The notes under the pieces were generated by a model. That model saw nothing but the letters and a program-made list of their open reading frames with translations, made no database searches and was not told the DNA's origin. Shown in pieces: positions 46,523 through 57,208 of a stretch of DNA of 64,000 nt. How positions within the stretch are numbered: the first letter of the stretch is position 1; each line of letters starts with the position of its first letter. A program made the translations under genes and the position numbers. Location: the NCBI RefSeq assembly GCF_006546625.1, contig NZ_VIAR01000013.1:32638-96637 (forward strand). The letters run 5' to 3'. This stretch comes from Haloflavibacter putidus (GTDB lineage: Bacteria; Bacteroidota; Bacteroidia; Flavobacteriales; Flavobacteriaceae).

Positions 46523-47149
46523 TTAGTTTACCAAAGCTTGTTGTATAAGTTTTTCAGCCGTTTTACCGTCGGTCCAGCCTTTTATTTCCAGCTTGTCTGT
46601 TTTGTCGTAATTCTCAAACCAAGAATGAAGTATTTTACGTACGTGCGGGTATTTTAATGAAAGGTTTTCAAAACTGTCTAATTGCATTGTGCGTAAATTT
46701 TTATTTAACGGAACAGCAATAATTTTAAAGTCTTTTTCACCTTCATCCAACAAACGCATCATGGCTATAGGTTTTATTTCTATCAACGTGCCGCTGGCAA
46801 GACTTTCGGAAAGGACCAAAACGTCTAAAGCATCACCATCGCCATTATTTTTAGGATTAGAATAGGTGCCGGGAATAAAACCGTAATTGCCCGGGTAAGG
46901 CAAAAAATCTATCACTCGTGCTTGTTTGTTTATAGAATCTACTACAAAACGATTGGTATCTTTTTTATATTCTATTTTTTGATTGCTGCCGGCAGGAATT
47001 TCTATTACCGCTTGCAAGTTTTTCTTTGCGTTGTAAGCCGGCAAGGTTTTATAATCAATATTTTGCTTTTCAGAATTTTTACATCCAACCAAAAAAAACA
47101 AACTCAGCACTCCCAAAATCTTTAGCATAGTAATCTTGCGTTTACGCAT
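46523..47149 (-). CDS. Lipoprotein-type inorganic pyrophosphatase (family I)
   Basis: 208 aa. A signal peptide with lipobox (LVGC, about residues 20-23) precedes a family-I soluble pyrophosphatase domain with IDFLPYPGNYGFIPGT and the metal site GDGDALDVLVL. In the usual signature D-x-D-[PE]-x-D the fourth place is Pro or Glu; here it is Ala. The three Asp ligands remain. Most family-I enzymes are cytosolic, so an exported lipidated one should work on periplasmic or surface pyrophosphate. An alternative start MLKILG (47125) would also leave the signal intact. Adjacent, 1 bp, to another lipoprotein gene. Confidence 0.88.
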   Translation of the reverse strand: MRKRKITMLKILGVLSLFFLVGCKNSEKQNIDYKTLPAYNAKKNLQAVIEIPAGSNQKIEYKKDTNRFVVDSINKQARVIDFLPYPGNYGFIPGTYSNPKNNGDGDALDVLVLSESLASGTLIEIKPIAMMRLLDEGEKDFKIIAVPLNKNLRTMQLDSFENLSLKYPHVRKILHSWFENYDKTDKLEIKGWTDGKTAEKLIQQALVN

Positions 47150-47150
47150 A

Positions 47151-47708
47151 TTATTTCCAACCTAACCAAAATTGTTTTATTTTGGCATCGTCCGGTATTT
47201 GGCTGGGTTCTATTTTTACATCGGTATTGTATTTTGCGCTACCCGAGATCACTTCTTTATCTATGGTTACGTAAGCGTTTATCTCATCTAGAAAAATTAC
47301 GGCAGAACGTAACGTATTTTCAATACGTGCAATTTTATAATGTTTGCTAATATCTTTAAAAGTACTGTTTATAGTTAAGCCTTTATCGGTAGCAAAGCGC
47401 TCGTCTTTAATACGAACATTAGCAATAGTGCTGGTGCTGTCAAAATTTTGTACCGGATCTAAAAGCAATAATTCTTTTCCGTTTTTATCGTAGACCATAA
47501 TGTCTGAGCCGCGACTAAAACCTTTGTCTTTATTAACAATAGAATCTTTGGCAAAGATAGAATCTAAAGCTTTAATGGGCGTTGTGCTGGTTAATAAGCC
47601 TACGCTGTTTTTATTTATCTGAAAAGGATCTTTCTTCTCTTCTTGTTGACAGCTATGCAATACAACTAAGATGGCCATAAACCCCGCGAAATATAATAAT
47701 TTTTTCAT
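47151..47708 (-). CDS. Lipoprotein of unknown function
   Basis: 185 aa from the ATG at 47708, which gives a proper signal peptide and lipobox (VVLHSC). A start 13 codons upstream would spoil it. After a Glu/Lys linker comes a beta-rich domain with repeated KD-type turns (LLTSTTPIKALDSIF, DIMVYDKNGKELLLL, NTLRSAVIFLDEINAYVTI). I recognise no family. It is the first gene of the leftward run and is immediately followed by the lipoprotein pyrophosphatase, so both may act outside the inner membrane. Confidence 0.75.
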   Translation of the reverse strand: MKKLLYFAGFMAILVVLHSCQQEEKKDPFQINKNSVGLLTSTTPIKALDSIFAKDSIVNKDKGFSRGSDIMVYDKNGKELLLLDPVQNFDSTSTIANVRIKDERFATDKGLTINSTFKDISKHYKIARIENTLRSAVIFLDEINAYVTIDKEVISGSAKYNTDVKIEPSQIPDDAKIKQFWLGWK

Positions 47709-47838
47709 GTTGAAATATTGAAAATAATTGGCGGTAAAAGTAAGCATAGTATTTTGCTCTTAGAAATTTTTTACTAAAATTTATGCGCTTTACGGATTAA
47801 AAATAAAGGCTTAAAGATGCTCTTCATGCTTATATGTT

Positions 47839-47846
47839 TATCTTTG
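47839..47846 (+). promoter_or_regulatory. queE promoter -7 element (leaderless transcript likely)
   Basis: TATCTTTG matches TAnnTTTG exactly and ends 6 nt before the queE ATG at 47853. Transcription would start at or beside the start codon. No clear -33 element. Confidence 0.6.
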
Positions 47847-47852
47847 CAGCCT

Positions 47853-48485
47853 ATGAAAAAAGAAGAAATAGAAAAATTGGTAGATAAAGGTGAAATGCTT
47901 CCACTTATGGAAGAGTTTTACACCATACAAGGCGAAGGTTTTCATAAAGGAACTGCCGCATACTTTATACGAGTTGGCGGTTGCGATGTAGGTTGCCACT
48001 GGTGCGATGTAAAAGAAAGCTGGGATGCAGACAAACATCCGCCTACCAAAACTTCGCAGATTATAGAAAACGCTGCAAAACATTCTAAAACCATTGTAGT
48101 TACCGGTGGCGAGCCACTTACCTGGGATATGACCGCGCTTACAGAGGGTCTTAAAAAAGAAGGGTTAACCATTCATATAGAGACTTCCGGAGCGTATAAA
48201 CTTACCGGTATTTGGGATTGGATTTGCCTTTCACCAAAAAAAATAAAACTACCCCAACCAGAAGTTTATGAAAAAGCAAACGAGTTAAAAGTTATTGTGT
48301 TTAATAAACACGACTTTAAATTTGCAGAAGAGCAAGCTGCCAAAGTAAACGATAATTGCATTTTATATTTACAACCGGAGTGGAGTATGCGCGACAAGAT
48401 GATGCCACTTATTGTAGAATATGTGATGAAAAACCCCAAATGGAAAGTTTCTTTACAAACCCATAAATACCTTAATATACCTTAA
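47853..48485 (+). CDS. queE: 7-carboxy-7-deazaguanine synthase
   Basis: 210 aa from the ATG at 47853. Radical-SAM enzyme making CDG for queuosine. The cluster motif reads CDVGCHWCD (CxxxCxxC, about 44-51), preceded by EFYTIQGEGFHKGTAAYFIRVGG. TGGEPLTWD and ETSGAY are the SAM-binding parts. The longer frame from 47817 would include the promoter. No queC, queD or queF is next to it. Its stop overlaps the convergent DUF2911 gene by 4 bp, leaving no room for a terminator. Confidence 0.94.
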   Translation: MKKEEIEKLVDKGEMLPLMEEFYTIQGEGFHKGTAAYFIRVGGCDVGCHWCDVKESWDADKHPPTKTSQIIENAAKHSKTIVVTGGEPLTWDMTALTEGLKKEGLTIHIETSGAYKLTGIWDWICLSPKKIKLPQPEVYEKANELKVIVFNKHDFKFAEEQAAKVNDNCILYLQPEWSMRDKMMPLIVEYVMKNPKWKVSLQTHKYLNIP

Positions 48486-49030
48486 TTATAGTTTTTTTTG
48501 TTGCGAAGTTGTAATTCTACAAAAACATTTTCCCAGCCAATAAATAAATTAGCGCCGTTTTTATGTGGTTGAAACGCCATGGAGAAATCTTCAATTGGTG
48601 CGGCGGCTTCTTGTACAATAACTTTAATGCGCAAAACATCCAAAGCTGAAGAATAATCAAAAGTACCCCAAGCTTTTTCTTTTTCATTTAAAATAACGGT
48701 CCAATATTTCTTATTGGGTATGGTATAAAGTGTATAAGTTCCGGCTGGTATCAAATGTTTATTAACGCGCATAGCATTGTAAAGTCGTAGTTCGGTTGCT
48801 TCATTGGCGCCGGTACGCCATATTTCGCCGTAAGGCACCAAATCGTCAAAAATTTGTCGGCCTCTCATTTTTGGTCTGCTATAAATAATACGAGCCATAG
48901 GAGAATTGTCGGCGTTTCTAATTATGCTTACCGCCATAGGGCTTTTATCTACATCAGAAAAATCCTGCCCTTGCAGCGCAAAAAAACAAAAACCAAAAAA
49001 ACTTAAAAAGAGTAATTTTAAATGTATCAT
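48482..49030 (-). CDS. DUF2911-family exported protein
   Basis: 182 aa from the ATG at 49030. A signal peptide (ends ALQGQ) is followed by the DUF2911 domain with RIIYSRPKMRGRQIFDDLVPYG, EIWRTGANEATEL and IPAGTYTLYTIPNKKYW. The family is common in Bacteroidota, with no known function. A start at 49072 is rejected because the TATTTTTG promoter element (minus strand, 49045-49052) lies between the two ATGs. Confidence 0.88.
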   Translation of the reverse strand: MIHLKLLFLSFFGFCFFALQGQDFSDVDKSPMAVSIIRNADNSPMARIIYSRPKMRGRQIFDDLVPYGEIWRTGANEATELRLYNAMRVNKHLIPAGTYTLYTIPNKKYWTVILNEKEKAWGTFDYSSALDVLRIKVIVQEAAAPIEDFSMAFQPHKNGANLFIGWENVFVELQLRNKKNYN

Positions 49031-49044
49031 CTGGGCGTAAAGTA

Positions 49045-49052
49045 CAAAAATA
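49045..49052 (-). promoter_or_regulatory. Promoter -7 element of the DUF2911 gene
   Basis: On the minus strand TATTTTTG fits TAnnTTTG, 14 nt before the chosen ATG. The -33 region is not evident. Confidence 0.45.
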
Positions 49053-49189
49053 AGCTCAAAATAAGAAATCATGTCTCTTAGGTTGCTAAAAATCGTCTTA
49101 CGGTATTATTTTTTGTCTTTTATAAGCTGTTTGTTAATAACTTCGGGTGTTGCTGTCAATTCTTATTTCTTAAACATAGTTGGTTTTTC

Positions 49190-49197
49190 TATATTTG
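49190..49197 (+). promoter_or_regulatory. gyrB promoter -7 element
   Basis: TATATTTG matches TAnnTTTG exactly, 29 nt before the gyrB ATG. A TTG-type -33 element at the right distance is not clear. Confidence 0.6.
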
Positions 49198-49214
49198 TTT
49201 CTTATGTATGTTAA

Positions 49215-51164
<1,950 letters not shown>

Positions 51165-51188
51165 ATAAGATTAATATTCTAAAGTTAG

Positions 51189-51223
51189 AAAACCTGTGTT
51201 TTTTATTAAGCACAGGTTTTTTA
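51189..51223 (+). terminator. Terminator after gyrB
   Basis: AAAACCTGTG (51189-51198) pairs with CACAGGTTTT (51211-51220), a perfect 10-bp stem with a T-run. Confidence 0.9.
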
Positions 51224-51348
51224 TTGCGCTTTTATTTATATTGTAACGATTTTATTAGCCTATTGTTCGGTAAATAGTAAGTTTTTTAACTACTTGTCGG
51301 GTTAGTTCGTATTTTTAAGAAAACTAACTTTAATTAAATTCAATTATT

Positions 51349-52356
51349 ATGAAACGACCTTTACTAATTTTTATAAGTTTCGTTTTGGTCTGTTGTAATT
51401 TGCGCGGTCAAGACGATATTCAGAATATTTTAAAAGCAGGTTTAGACGACGCCACCACATTTAGTAAAAATTATATTGCTCCGGTTTCTGAGGGCATAAT
51501 TTATAGTATGGCAAATGGTTGGTACAATTCCGGAGAAGCAAAAAAGTTATTGCATTTTGAGGTATCTATAGTTCCTAATGTTGCTTTTGTGCCGGAAGAA
51601 AAGCAGAACTTTAGGTTAAATACAGAAGACTATAATTATATTCAATTTCCGGATGGCGCTACCAGCAAATCAGTTGCTTCAGTTTTAGGTCACAACGAAA
51701 TGGAGCAAACAGTAATCGTGCAATACCAAACCGAAAATGGAACAGAAACCACCAATTTTACACTGCCACAAGGTTTAGGTGATGAAAACCTAAACTTTTT
51801 ACCTACAGCATATTTGCAAGCAAGTGTTGGCTTAGTTAAAGGTTTTGAAGTTAAAGCAAGGTTTTTACCAGAGTTGGAATATGACGGAGCTAAAACCAAT
51901 TTATACGGAGCGGCTTTACAACATGAATTCACTTCTTGGTTAACTCCAGAAATTTTTCCAATCAAAATTTCTGCCTTAGTAGGCTATAATAAATTTGAAG
52001 CTTCTTATGCGTTAGAGCAAACACAAATACAAGCCAACAACCAAGCAATAGAAACCGAAATGTCTAGCTGGATTTTTACCGCAATAGCTTCTACCAACTG
52101 GCCCGTTATTAACTTTTATGGCGGACTGGGTTATATAAAAGGAGATGCTACCACTTCTTTAAAAGGAACTTATACTTTAGAGTCTGGACCCTTGCACGGG
52201 CAAACTTTGGTTAATCCCTATTCTGTAGATACAGCGGTAAATGGAGTAAATGCTACCTTAGGTACAAAATTAAAATTGGGCTTTTTTAGATTGCATGCAG
52301 CTTATAGTTTTCAAAAATATCAAAATGTTAACGTAGGTCTTAATTTTGGCTATTAA
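51349..52356 (+). CDS. DUF6588-like outer-membrane beta-barrel protein
   Basis: 335 aa. Signal peptide (cleavage about CNLRG-Q). The beginning DDIQNILKAGLDDATTFSKNY and YISPVSEG-like APVSEGIIYSMANGWYNSG are typical of a Bacteroidota family I associate with DUF6588. Alternating hydrophobic strands, Gly/Tyr turns and the ending VGLNFGY suggest an outer-membrane barrel. Function unknown. Monocistronic between gyrB and mdh. Confidence 0.75.
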   Translation: MKRPLLIFISFVLVCCNLRGQDDIQNILKAGLDDATTFSKNYIAPVSEGIIYSMANGWYNSGEAKKLLHFEVSIVPNVAFVPEEKQNFRLNTEDYNYIQFPDGATSKSVASVLGHNEMEQTVIVQYQTENGTETTNFTLPQGLGDENLNFLPTAYLQASVGLVKGFEVKARFLPELEYDGAKTNLYGAALQHEFTSWLTPEIFPIKISALVGYNKFEASYALEQTQIQANNQAIETEMSSWIFTAIASTNWPVINFYGGLGYIKGDATTSLKGTYTLESGPLHGQTLVNPYSVDTAVNGVNATLGTKLKLGFFRLHAAYSFQKYQNVNVGLNFGY

Positions 52357-52456
52357 TTTGTGAATAAACGCTTAGCTTTTCCGAAAAGAAAAATCAATTT
52401 TGTACTTTAGCAATCCAATTAGAATTCAGTATAAATTATCTATAAAAATTAAAATA

Positions 52457-53383
52457 ATGAAAGTAACAGTAGTAGGAGCAGGCTCGGTAGGAGCAAGTTG
52501 TGCAGAATATATCGCAATTAAAAACTTTGCTTCAGAAGTGGTAATTGTAGACATTAAAGAAAACTTTGCGGAAGGTAAAGCGATGGATTTGATGCAAACC
52601 GCTTCGTTAAACGGATTTGACACCAAAATTACCGGTAGCACTAAAGATTATTCTAAAACTGCCAATAGTGATATTGCAGTAATAACTAGTGGTGTGCCGC
52701 GTAAACCTGGTATGACACGAGAAGAACTTATAGGTATAAATGCAGATATTGTAAAAGAAGTTTCTGCTAATATTATTAAGCACTCGCCAGACGTTACTAT
52801 TATAGTAGTAAGTAATCCTATGGATACGATGACTTATTTGGTACACCAAACTACCGGTTTACCAAAAAATAAAATTATAGGTATGGGAGGCGCTTTAGAC
52901 AGTGCAAGATTTAAATACCGTTTAGCAGAAGCCTTAGAAGCTCCTATTTCTGATGTTGACGGAATGGTAATTGGCGGCCATAGTGATAAAGGTATGGTGC
53001 CGTTAACCCGTATGGCTACTAGAAACTCTGTACTGGCATCAGAATTTTTGTCTGAAGAACGTTTACAACAAGTAGCGGAGGATACTAAAGTAGGCGGGGC
53101 AACCTTAACAAAAATGTTAGGAACCAGCGCTTGGTATGCGCCGGGAGCTGCTGTTTCTGGTTTGGTACAGGCAATTGCTTGCGACCAGAAAAAAATGTTT
53201 CCTTGTTCTGCCTTATTAAACGGCGAATATGATTTGGAAGGCTTGTGTATTGGTGTTCCTGTAATTTTAGGAAAAGATGGTATTGAGAAAATTGTAGAAA
53301 TAGAATTAAACGATGCCGAAAAGAAAAAAATGCAAGAAAGCGCAGAAGCGGTTAAAAAAACCAACGGCCTTTTAGAGAATTAA
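52457..53383 (+). CDS. mdh: Malate dehydrogenase (LDH-like type)
   Basis: 308 aa from the ATG at 52457 (MKVTVVGAGSVG, the NAD-binding Gly motif). It oxidises malate to oxaloacetate, feeding the citrate synthase encoded at 28277. The substrate Arg residues are in VPRKPGMTREEL, the catalytic Asp in the SARFKYRLAEAL region, and the catalytic His in VIGGHSDKGMVPL. The 19 residues gained by starting at 52400 have no equivalent in the family. A strong terminator follows. Confidence 0.96.
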   Translation: MKVTVVGAGSVGASCAEYIAIKNFASEVVIVDIKENFAEGKAMDLMQTASLNGFDTKITGSTKDYSKTANSDIAVITSGVPRKPGMTREELIGINADIVKEVSANIIKHSPDVTIIVVSNPMDTMTYLVHQTTGLPKNKIIGMGGALDSARFKYRLAEALEAPISDVDGMVIGGHSDKGMVPLTRMATRNSVLASEFLSEERLQQVAEDTKVGGATLTKMLGTSAWYAPGAAVSGLVQAIACDQKKMFPCSALLNGEYDLEGLCIGVPVILGKDGIEKIVEIELNDAEKKKMQESAEAVKKTNGLLEN

Positions 53384-53416
53384 AAAACAGTTGTATAGGG
53401 CGCTAAGCTTTAAGAT

Positions 53417-53513
53417 AGACTGCCTAAAAAGCAGCAAAATTTGTTATTCTTTCTATACTTTTATTTAAAAATAGAAAGAAATACAAAGATGCTTTTTAGG
53501 CGGTCTGTTTTTT
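53417..53513 (+). terminator. Long nested-hairpin terminator after mdh
   Basis: AGACTGCCTAAAAAGCA (53417-53433) and TGCTTTTTAGGCGGTCT (53490-53506) pair over 17 positions with one wobble, followed by a T-run. An inner CTTTCTAT/AATAGAAAG-type stem lies in the loop. The outer arm is like that of the gltA terminator (29587). Confidence 0.85.
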
Positions 53514-53538
53514 TGTGAAATTTATCTTAAAAAAATAA

Positions 53539-53569
53539 TTGGCATTTCTTTTTTGAAACCCTATATTTG
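53539..53569 (+). promoter_or_regulatory. secDF promoter
   Basis: TTGG (53539-53542), a 19-nt spacer, then TATATTTG (53562-53569): an excellent match to the Bacteroidota housekeeping promoter. The leader is about 35 nt. Confidence 0.8.
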
Positions 53570-53607
53570 TCCGTTTTTAAAAAATAAATCAATAATAATA
53601 GAAGATA

Positions 53608-56600
53608 ATGCAGAATAAGGGATTAATCAAACTATTCGCAATTTTATTCGGGTTGGTATGTGTTTACCAACTTTCGTTCACTTTTATTACCTCTGGCGTA
53701 GAAAGTGATGCGGAATCGTTTGCTAATCAGAAAATTAGCAAAGATGTAGAAGATTACGCAGATAAAAGAGAAGAAGTAGAAAACCGTTACCTAGATTCTA
53801 TTGGAAACAATAATATCTTTGCCGGTATTACCTACAATAATGCCAAAGATAAAGAGCTTAACAAAGGGCTGGATTTAAAAGGCGGTATAAACGTAATTCT
53901 TCAAATTTCCGTAAAGGACATTTTGCGAGAGCTTGCTAATAACTCGCAAGATCCTTCTTTTAATAAAGCCTTATCGCAAGCAGACGAAGCACAGAAAGAC
54001 AGTCAGGACGATTATTTAGAATTGTTTTTTCAGGAGTTTAATAAAATACCGGATGCCCGCTTGGCATCGCCAGATATTTTTGCGAACAAAACCCTTAGTG
54101 ACGATGTTACCTACGACATGTCTAACGAAGCCGTGCAAAGCGTAATTAGACGTAAAGTAGACGAGAGCATTACTTCTGCTTTTGAAGTATTGCGTAAGCG
54201 TATTGATAAATTTGGCGTTACCCAACCCAATATTCAAAGGTTAGGCAACTCTGGTAGAATTTTGGTAGAATTACCTGGAGCTAAAGATATAGATAGAGTT
54301 AAAGACCTTTTACAAAGTACAGCGCAATTAGAGTTTTGGCACGTATTTCCGGGGCAACAATTTATGCCATTTTTAAGCCAAGCAAATGCTAAATTAAAGC
54401 AGATGCAAGCGCCTAAAAAAGAGCAAAAAGAAACAACACAAGATTCTACAAAAGTAGAAGAAGACGAAGATATAGAAGATTTATTGGCAAGCTCTGAAGA
54501 AGAAGCTGAACAAGCCAATGAGCCTTTGGGAGATTTAATAGTTGGTGCCGGAAGAAGCGGTGGTCCAATTATTGCTACTTTCCGTTTAAAAGACACCGCG
54601 CAAGTAAACGACTATTTGCGTATGCCGCAAATACGCTCTCTTTTATCTACAGAGCATAAATACGCAAAATTTGTTTGGGGAATTCCTTCTTCTGTAGAAG
54701 GCAATGAGTTGATAGATTTATATGCGCTTAAAGCGAATAAACAAAACGAACCAGACCTTAGCGGAAGCGTAATTACAGATGCCGTACAAACCTACGACCA
54801 AATGGGTAGAGTAGCGGTTTCTATGGAAATGAATGGAAAAGGAGCCAAAAAATGGGAAGAAATGACCGGAACGGCTTTCTCTCAAGGCTCGCAAATTGCC
54901 ATTGTTTTAGATGATATTGTATACTCGGCACCAGGAGTAACTACAGGACCTATTGCAGGTGGTAGAAGCGAGATTTCTGGAGATTTTACGGTAACAGAAG
55001 GGCAAGATTTAGCCAACGTGTTACGCGCTGGTAAGCTTCCTGCTTCTGCAGATATTGTACAAAGTGAAGTAGTAGGGCCGTCTTTAGGACAAGAAGCCAT
55101 AGATAGTGGTATTCTTTCGTTTGTAATTGCACTTATTTTAGTGTTAATCTGGATGATTTTTTATTACGGTAAAGCCGGTATTTTTGCAGATGTTGCTTTG
55201 GCTTTAAACATTCTATTTATTTTTGGAGTGTTGGCAGGTTTAGGCGCGGTACTAACTTTACCGGGTATTGCAGGTATTGTTTTAACTATTGGTATGTCTG
55301 TAGATGCAAACGTGCTTATTTTTGAACGTATTAGAGAAGAGCTGGCAAAAGGCAAAGCGCAAATAGATGCCATTAAAGATGGTTTTGGCAATGCCTTATC
55401 TTCTATTTTAGATGCCAATATAACTACAGGTCTTACCGGTATAATATTGTTGGTATTTGGTACCGGCCCAATTAAAGGTTTTGCAACGACATTATTAATT
55501 GGTATTTGTACTTCTTTATTTACAGCAATCTTTATAACGCGTTTATTTATAGACGGTTATGGTAAAGATGGTAAGTCTTTAGCGTTTTCTACGGGAGCAA
55601 CAAAAAACCTGTTTAAAAATATAGACATTAACTTTATTACAAAAAGAAAAGTTAGTTATGTGATTTCAGGAGTTTTACTTATTGTAAGTCTTGGGTCATT
55701 AGCCGTTAATGGTCTTAACCAAGGGGTAGATTTTGTTGGAGGTAGAACCTATACCGTTCGTTTTGATCAATCTGTTAATGCTACAGAAATAGAAAACGAA
55801 TTGGTGCAAACCTATGGTAGTGCAGAAGCAAAAACTTATGGCGCAGATAACCAACTTAAAATTACTACCAAATATAAAGTAGACGAAGAAGGTACAGCCG
55901 TAGATAATGAGATTGCACAAATGCTCTATCAAACCTTGCAACCTTATATGCCAGATGGTTTAACTTATGATCAATTTAAAATGGTTGATGATCAGAATAA
56001 TGTAGGTGTTATGTCTTCTATGAAGGTTGGACCAACCATTGCAGACGATATTAAAACCGCCTCTGTTTGGGCAGTTCTGGGCTCATTAATTGTAGTGTTC
56101 TTATATATTTTATTCAGATTTAGAAAATGGCAATTTAGTTTGGGAGCAGTGGTTGCAGTATTCCACGATGTGGTAATAATTCTTGGTATTTTCTCGCTTA
56201 CCTATAAAATTATGCCGTTTAATATGGAAATAAACCAGGCCTTTATTGCTGCAATACTTACCGTAGTAGGTTACTCGTTAAATGATACAGTGGTTGTGTT
56301 TGACAGGATTAGAGAATACTTTAGAGAGCACGCAGGTTGGAAGTTTAAACACACCATAAACCTGGCAATTAACAGTACGGTTAGTCGTACGGTTAATACC
56401 TCTTTTACTACTTTATTAGTATTAATTTCTATCTTCATCTTTGGTGGTGAAAGTATTAGAGGCTTTATGTTTGCTTTAATTGTTGGAGTGCTAATTGGTA
56501 CTTACTCATCTGTATTTATTGCAACGCCAATTATGTATGACACCGCTAAAAAGAAAAGCGACGAGTTATTAAAGAGTGAAAGAAAAGAAGAGGAAGAGGA

Positions 56601-56625
56601 AGATAAACAAGAAGTTACTGCTTAA
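53608..56625 (+). CDS. secDF: Fused protein translocase SecDF
   Basis: 1005 aa. SecD and SecF joined in one chain, as usual in Bacteroidota. It uses the proton gradient to pull exported proteins through SecY. The SecD half (about 1-670) has NKGLDLKGGINVILQI, a large P1 domain with an acidic insertion (EEDEDIEDLLASSEEEAEQ, about 288-306) and LTLPGIAGIVLTIGMSVDANVLIFERIREEL-type TM4. The SecF half (about 690-1005) starts with NQGVDFVGGRTYTV and contains VGYSLNDTVVVFDRIRE with the functional Asp. The tail is Glu/Lys-rich. Monocistronic. Confidence 0.97.
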   Translation: MQNKGLIKLFAILFGLVCVYQLSFTFITSGVESDAESFANQKISKDVEDYADKREEVENRYLDSIGNNNIFAGITYNNAKDKELNKGLDLKGGINVILQISVKDILRELANNSQDPSFNKALSQADEAQKDSQDDYLELFFQEFNKIPDARLASPDIFANKTLSDDVTYDMSNEAVQSVIRRKVDESITSAFEVLRKRIDKFGVTQPNIQRLGNSGRILVELPGAKDIDRVKDLLQSTAQLEFWHVFPGQQFMPFLSQANAKLKQMQAPKKEQKETTQDSTKVEEDEDIEDLLASSEEEAEQANEPLGDLIVGAGRSGGPIIATFRLKDTAQVNDYLRMPQIRSLLSTEHKYAKFVWGIPSSVEGNELIDLYALKANKQNEPDLSGSVITDAVQTYDQMGRVAVSMEMNGKGAKKWEEMTGTAFSQGSQIAIVLDDIVYSAPGVTTGPIAGGRSEISGDFTVTEGQDLANVLRAGKLPASADIVQSEVVGPSLGQEAIDSGILSFVIALILVLIWMIFYYGKAGIFADVALALNILFIFGVLAGLGAVLTLPGIAGIVLTIGMSVDANVLIFERIREELAKGKAQIDAIKDGFGNALSSILDANITTGLTGIILLVFGTGPIKGFATTLLIGICTSLFTAIFITRLFIDGYGKDGKSLAFSTGATKNLFKNIDINFITKRKVSYVISGVLLIVSLGSLAVNGLNQGVDFVGGRTYTVRFDQSVNATEIENELVQTYGSAEAKTYGADNQLKITTKYKVDEEGTAVDNEIAQMLYQTLQPYMPDGLTYDQFKMVDDQNNVGVMSSMKVGPTIADDIKTASVWAVLGSLIVVFLYILFRFRKWQFSLGAVVAVFHDVVIILGIFSLTYKIMPFNMEINQAFIAAILTVVGYSLNDTVVVFDRIREYFREHAGWKFKHTINLAINSTVSRTVNTSFTTLLVLISIFIFGGESIRGFMFALIVGVLIGTYSSVFIATPIMYDTAKKKSDELLKSERKEEEEEDKQEVTA

Positions 56626-56652
56626 AGAGTCTTCTTTTAGAATAAAATCATT

Positions 56653-56687
56653 AAAAGGTTGTCAATTAATTTTGACAACCTTTTTTG
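56653..56687 (+). terminator. Terminator after secDF
   Basis: AAAAGGTTGTCAA (56653-56665) and TTGACAACCTTTT (56672-56684) form a perfect 13-bp stem with a 6-nt loop and T-run. Confidence 0.93.
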
Positions 56688-56976
56688 CTTTACAGAAAAG
56701 ATCTGGAAAGTAAAAAGTCTATTCAATAAAAAGCCTGAGCTAGTTATAAAAGTTTAGAATTTTTTAGGTCTTTTTCATGAAAAAATTTAGTTCGTTTTCT
56801 AGTGTATCCTACGAGCGGAGGGAGAGGAACTTAAAGCAAAGAATATGAACAAAGCCCCTTAGAGCGTAAGATTATAATCCTTTGTAAATTCATTATTAAA
56901 AAGGCTTATTTCGAGCCCCAGCTTGTTTATATTTTGGGTATTTCCTTTTTACGTTTTTAGAAAACATAAAAAGATC

Positions 56977-57044
56977 GGGCTATCACTACTCGATTTGCTT
57001 TTTTACCAAAAAAAGCAAGAGCTCAAGCATGCCGTTCTATCCCT
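56977..57044 (+). repeat. Dispersed palindromic repeat, copy C
   Basis: The left end GGGCTATCACTACTCG and right end GAGCTCAAGCATGCCG-TTCTATCCCT match copies A and B. The core is its own stem, TTGCTTTTTT (56995-57004) with AAAAAAGCAA (57009-57018), unrelated in sequence to the cores of A and B. Confidence 0.75.
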
Positions 57045-57208
57045 AAAATAAAAGCATTAGAGGGTTAAATGTCTAAAACAATTGCTGTCCGATAAAAATA
57101 AATTCAGTTAGCAGCGATAAACATTACTAAACTGTTTATAGTACTAAGTAGTTCCGTAAAGGCTATTAAATGTGGAAGGTGGATTAGAAACAACTGCTTA
57201 AAACGGAC

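Larger units (their letters stand above)
56626..57208. other. Convergent non-coding region between secDF and the DUF192 gene
   Basis: 583 bp without a credible gene. It holds the secDF terminator (56653-56686), a 10-bp palindrome GATTATAATC (56870-56879) and copy C of the dispersed repeat (56977-57044). The last 160 bp show nothing I can identify. A 23-codon frame starting near 56777 has no supporting features. Confidence 0.7.

Noticed and set aside
56777..56848. Short 23-codon frame after secDF
   Set aside because: Too short, no conserved features; lies in a repeat-bearing convergent gap.
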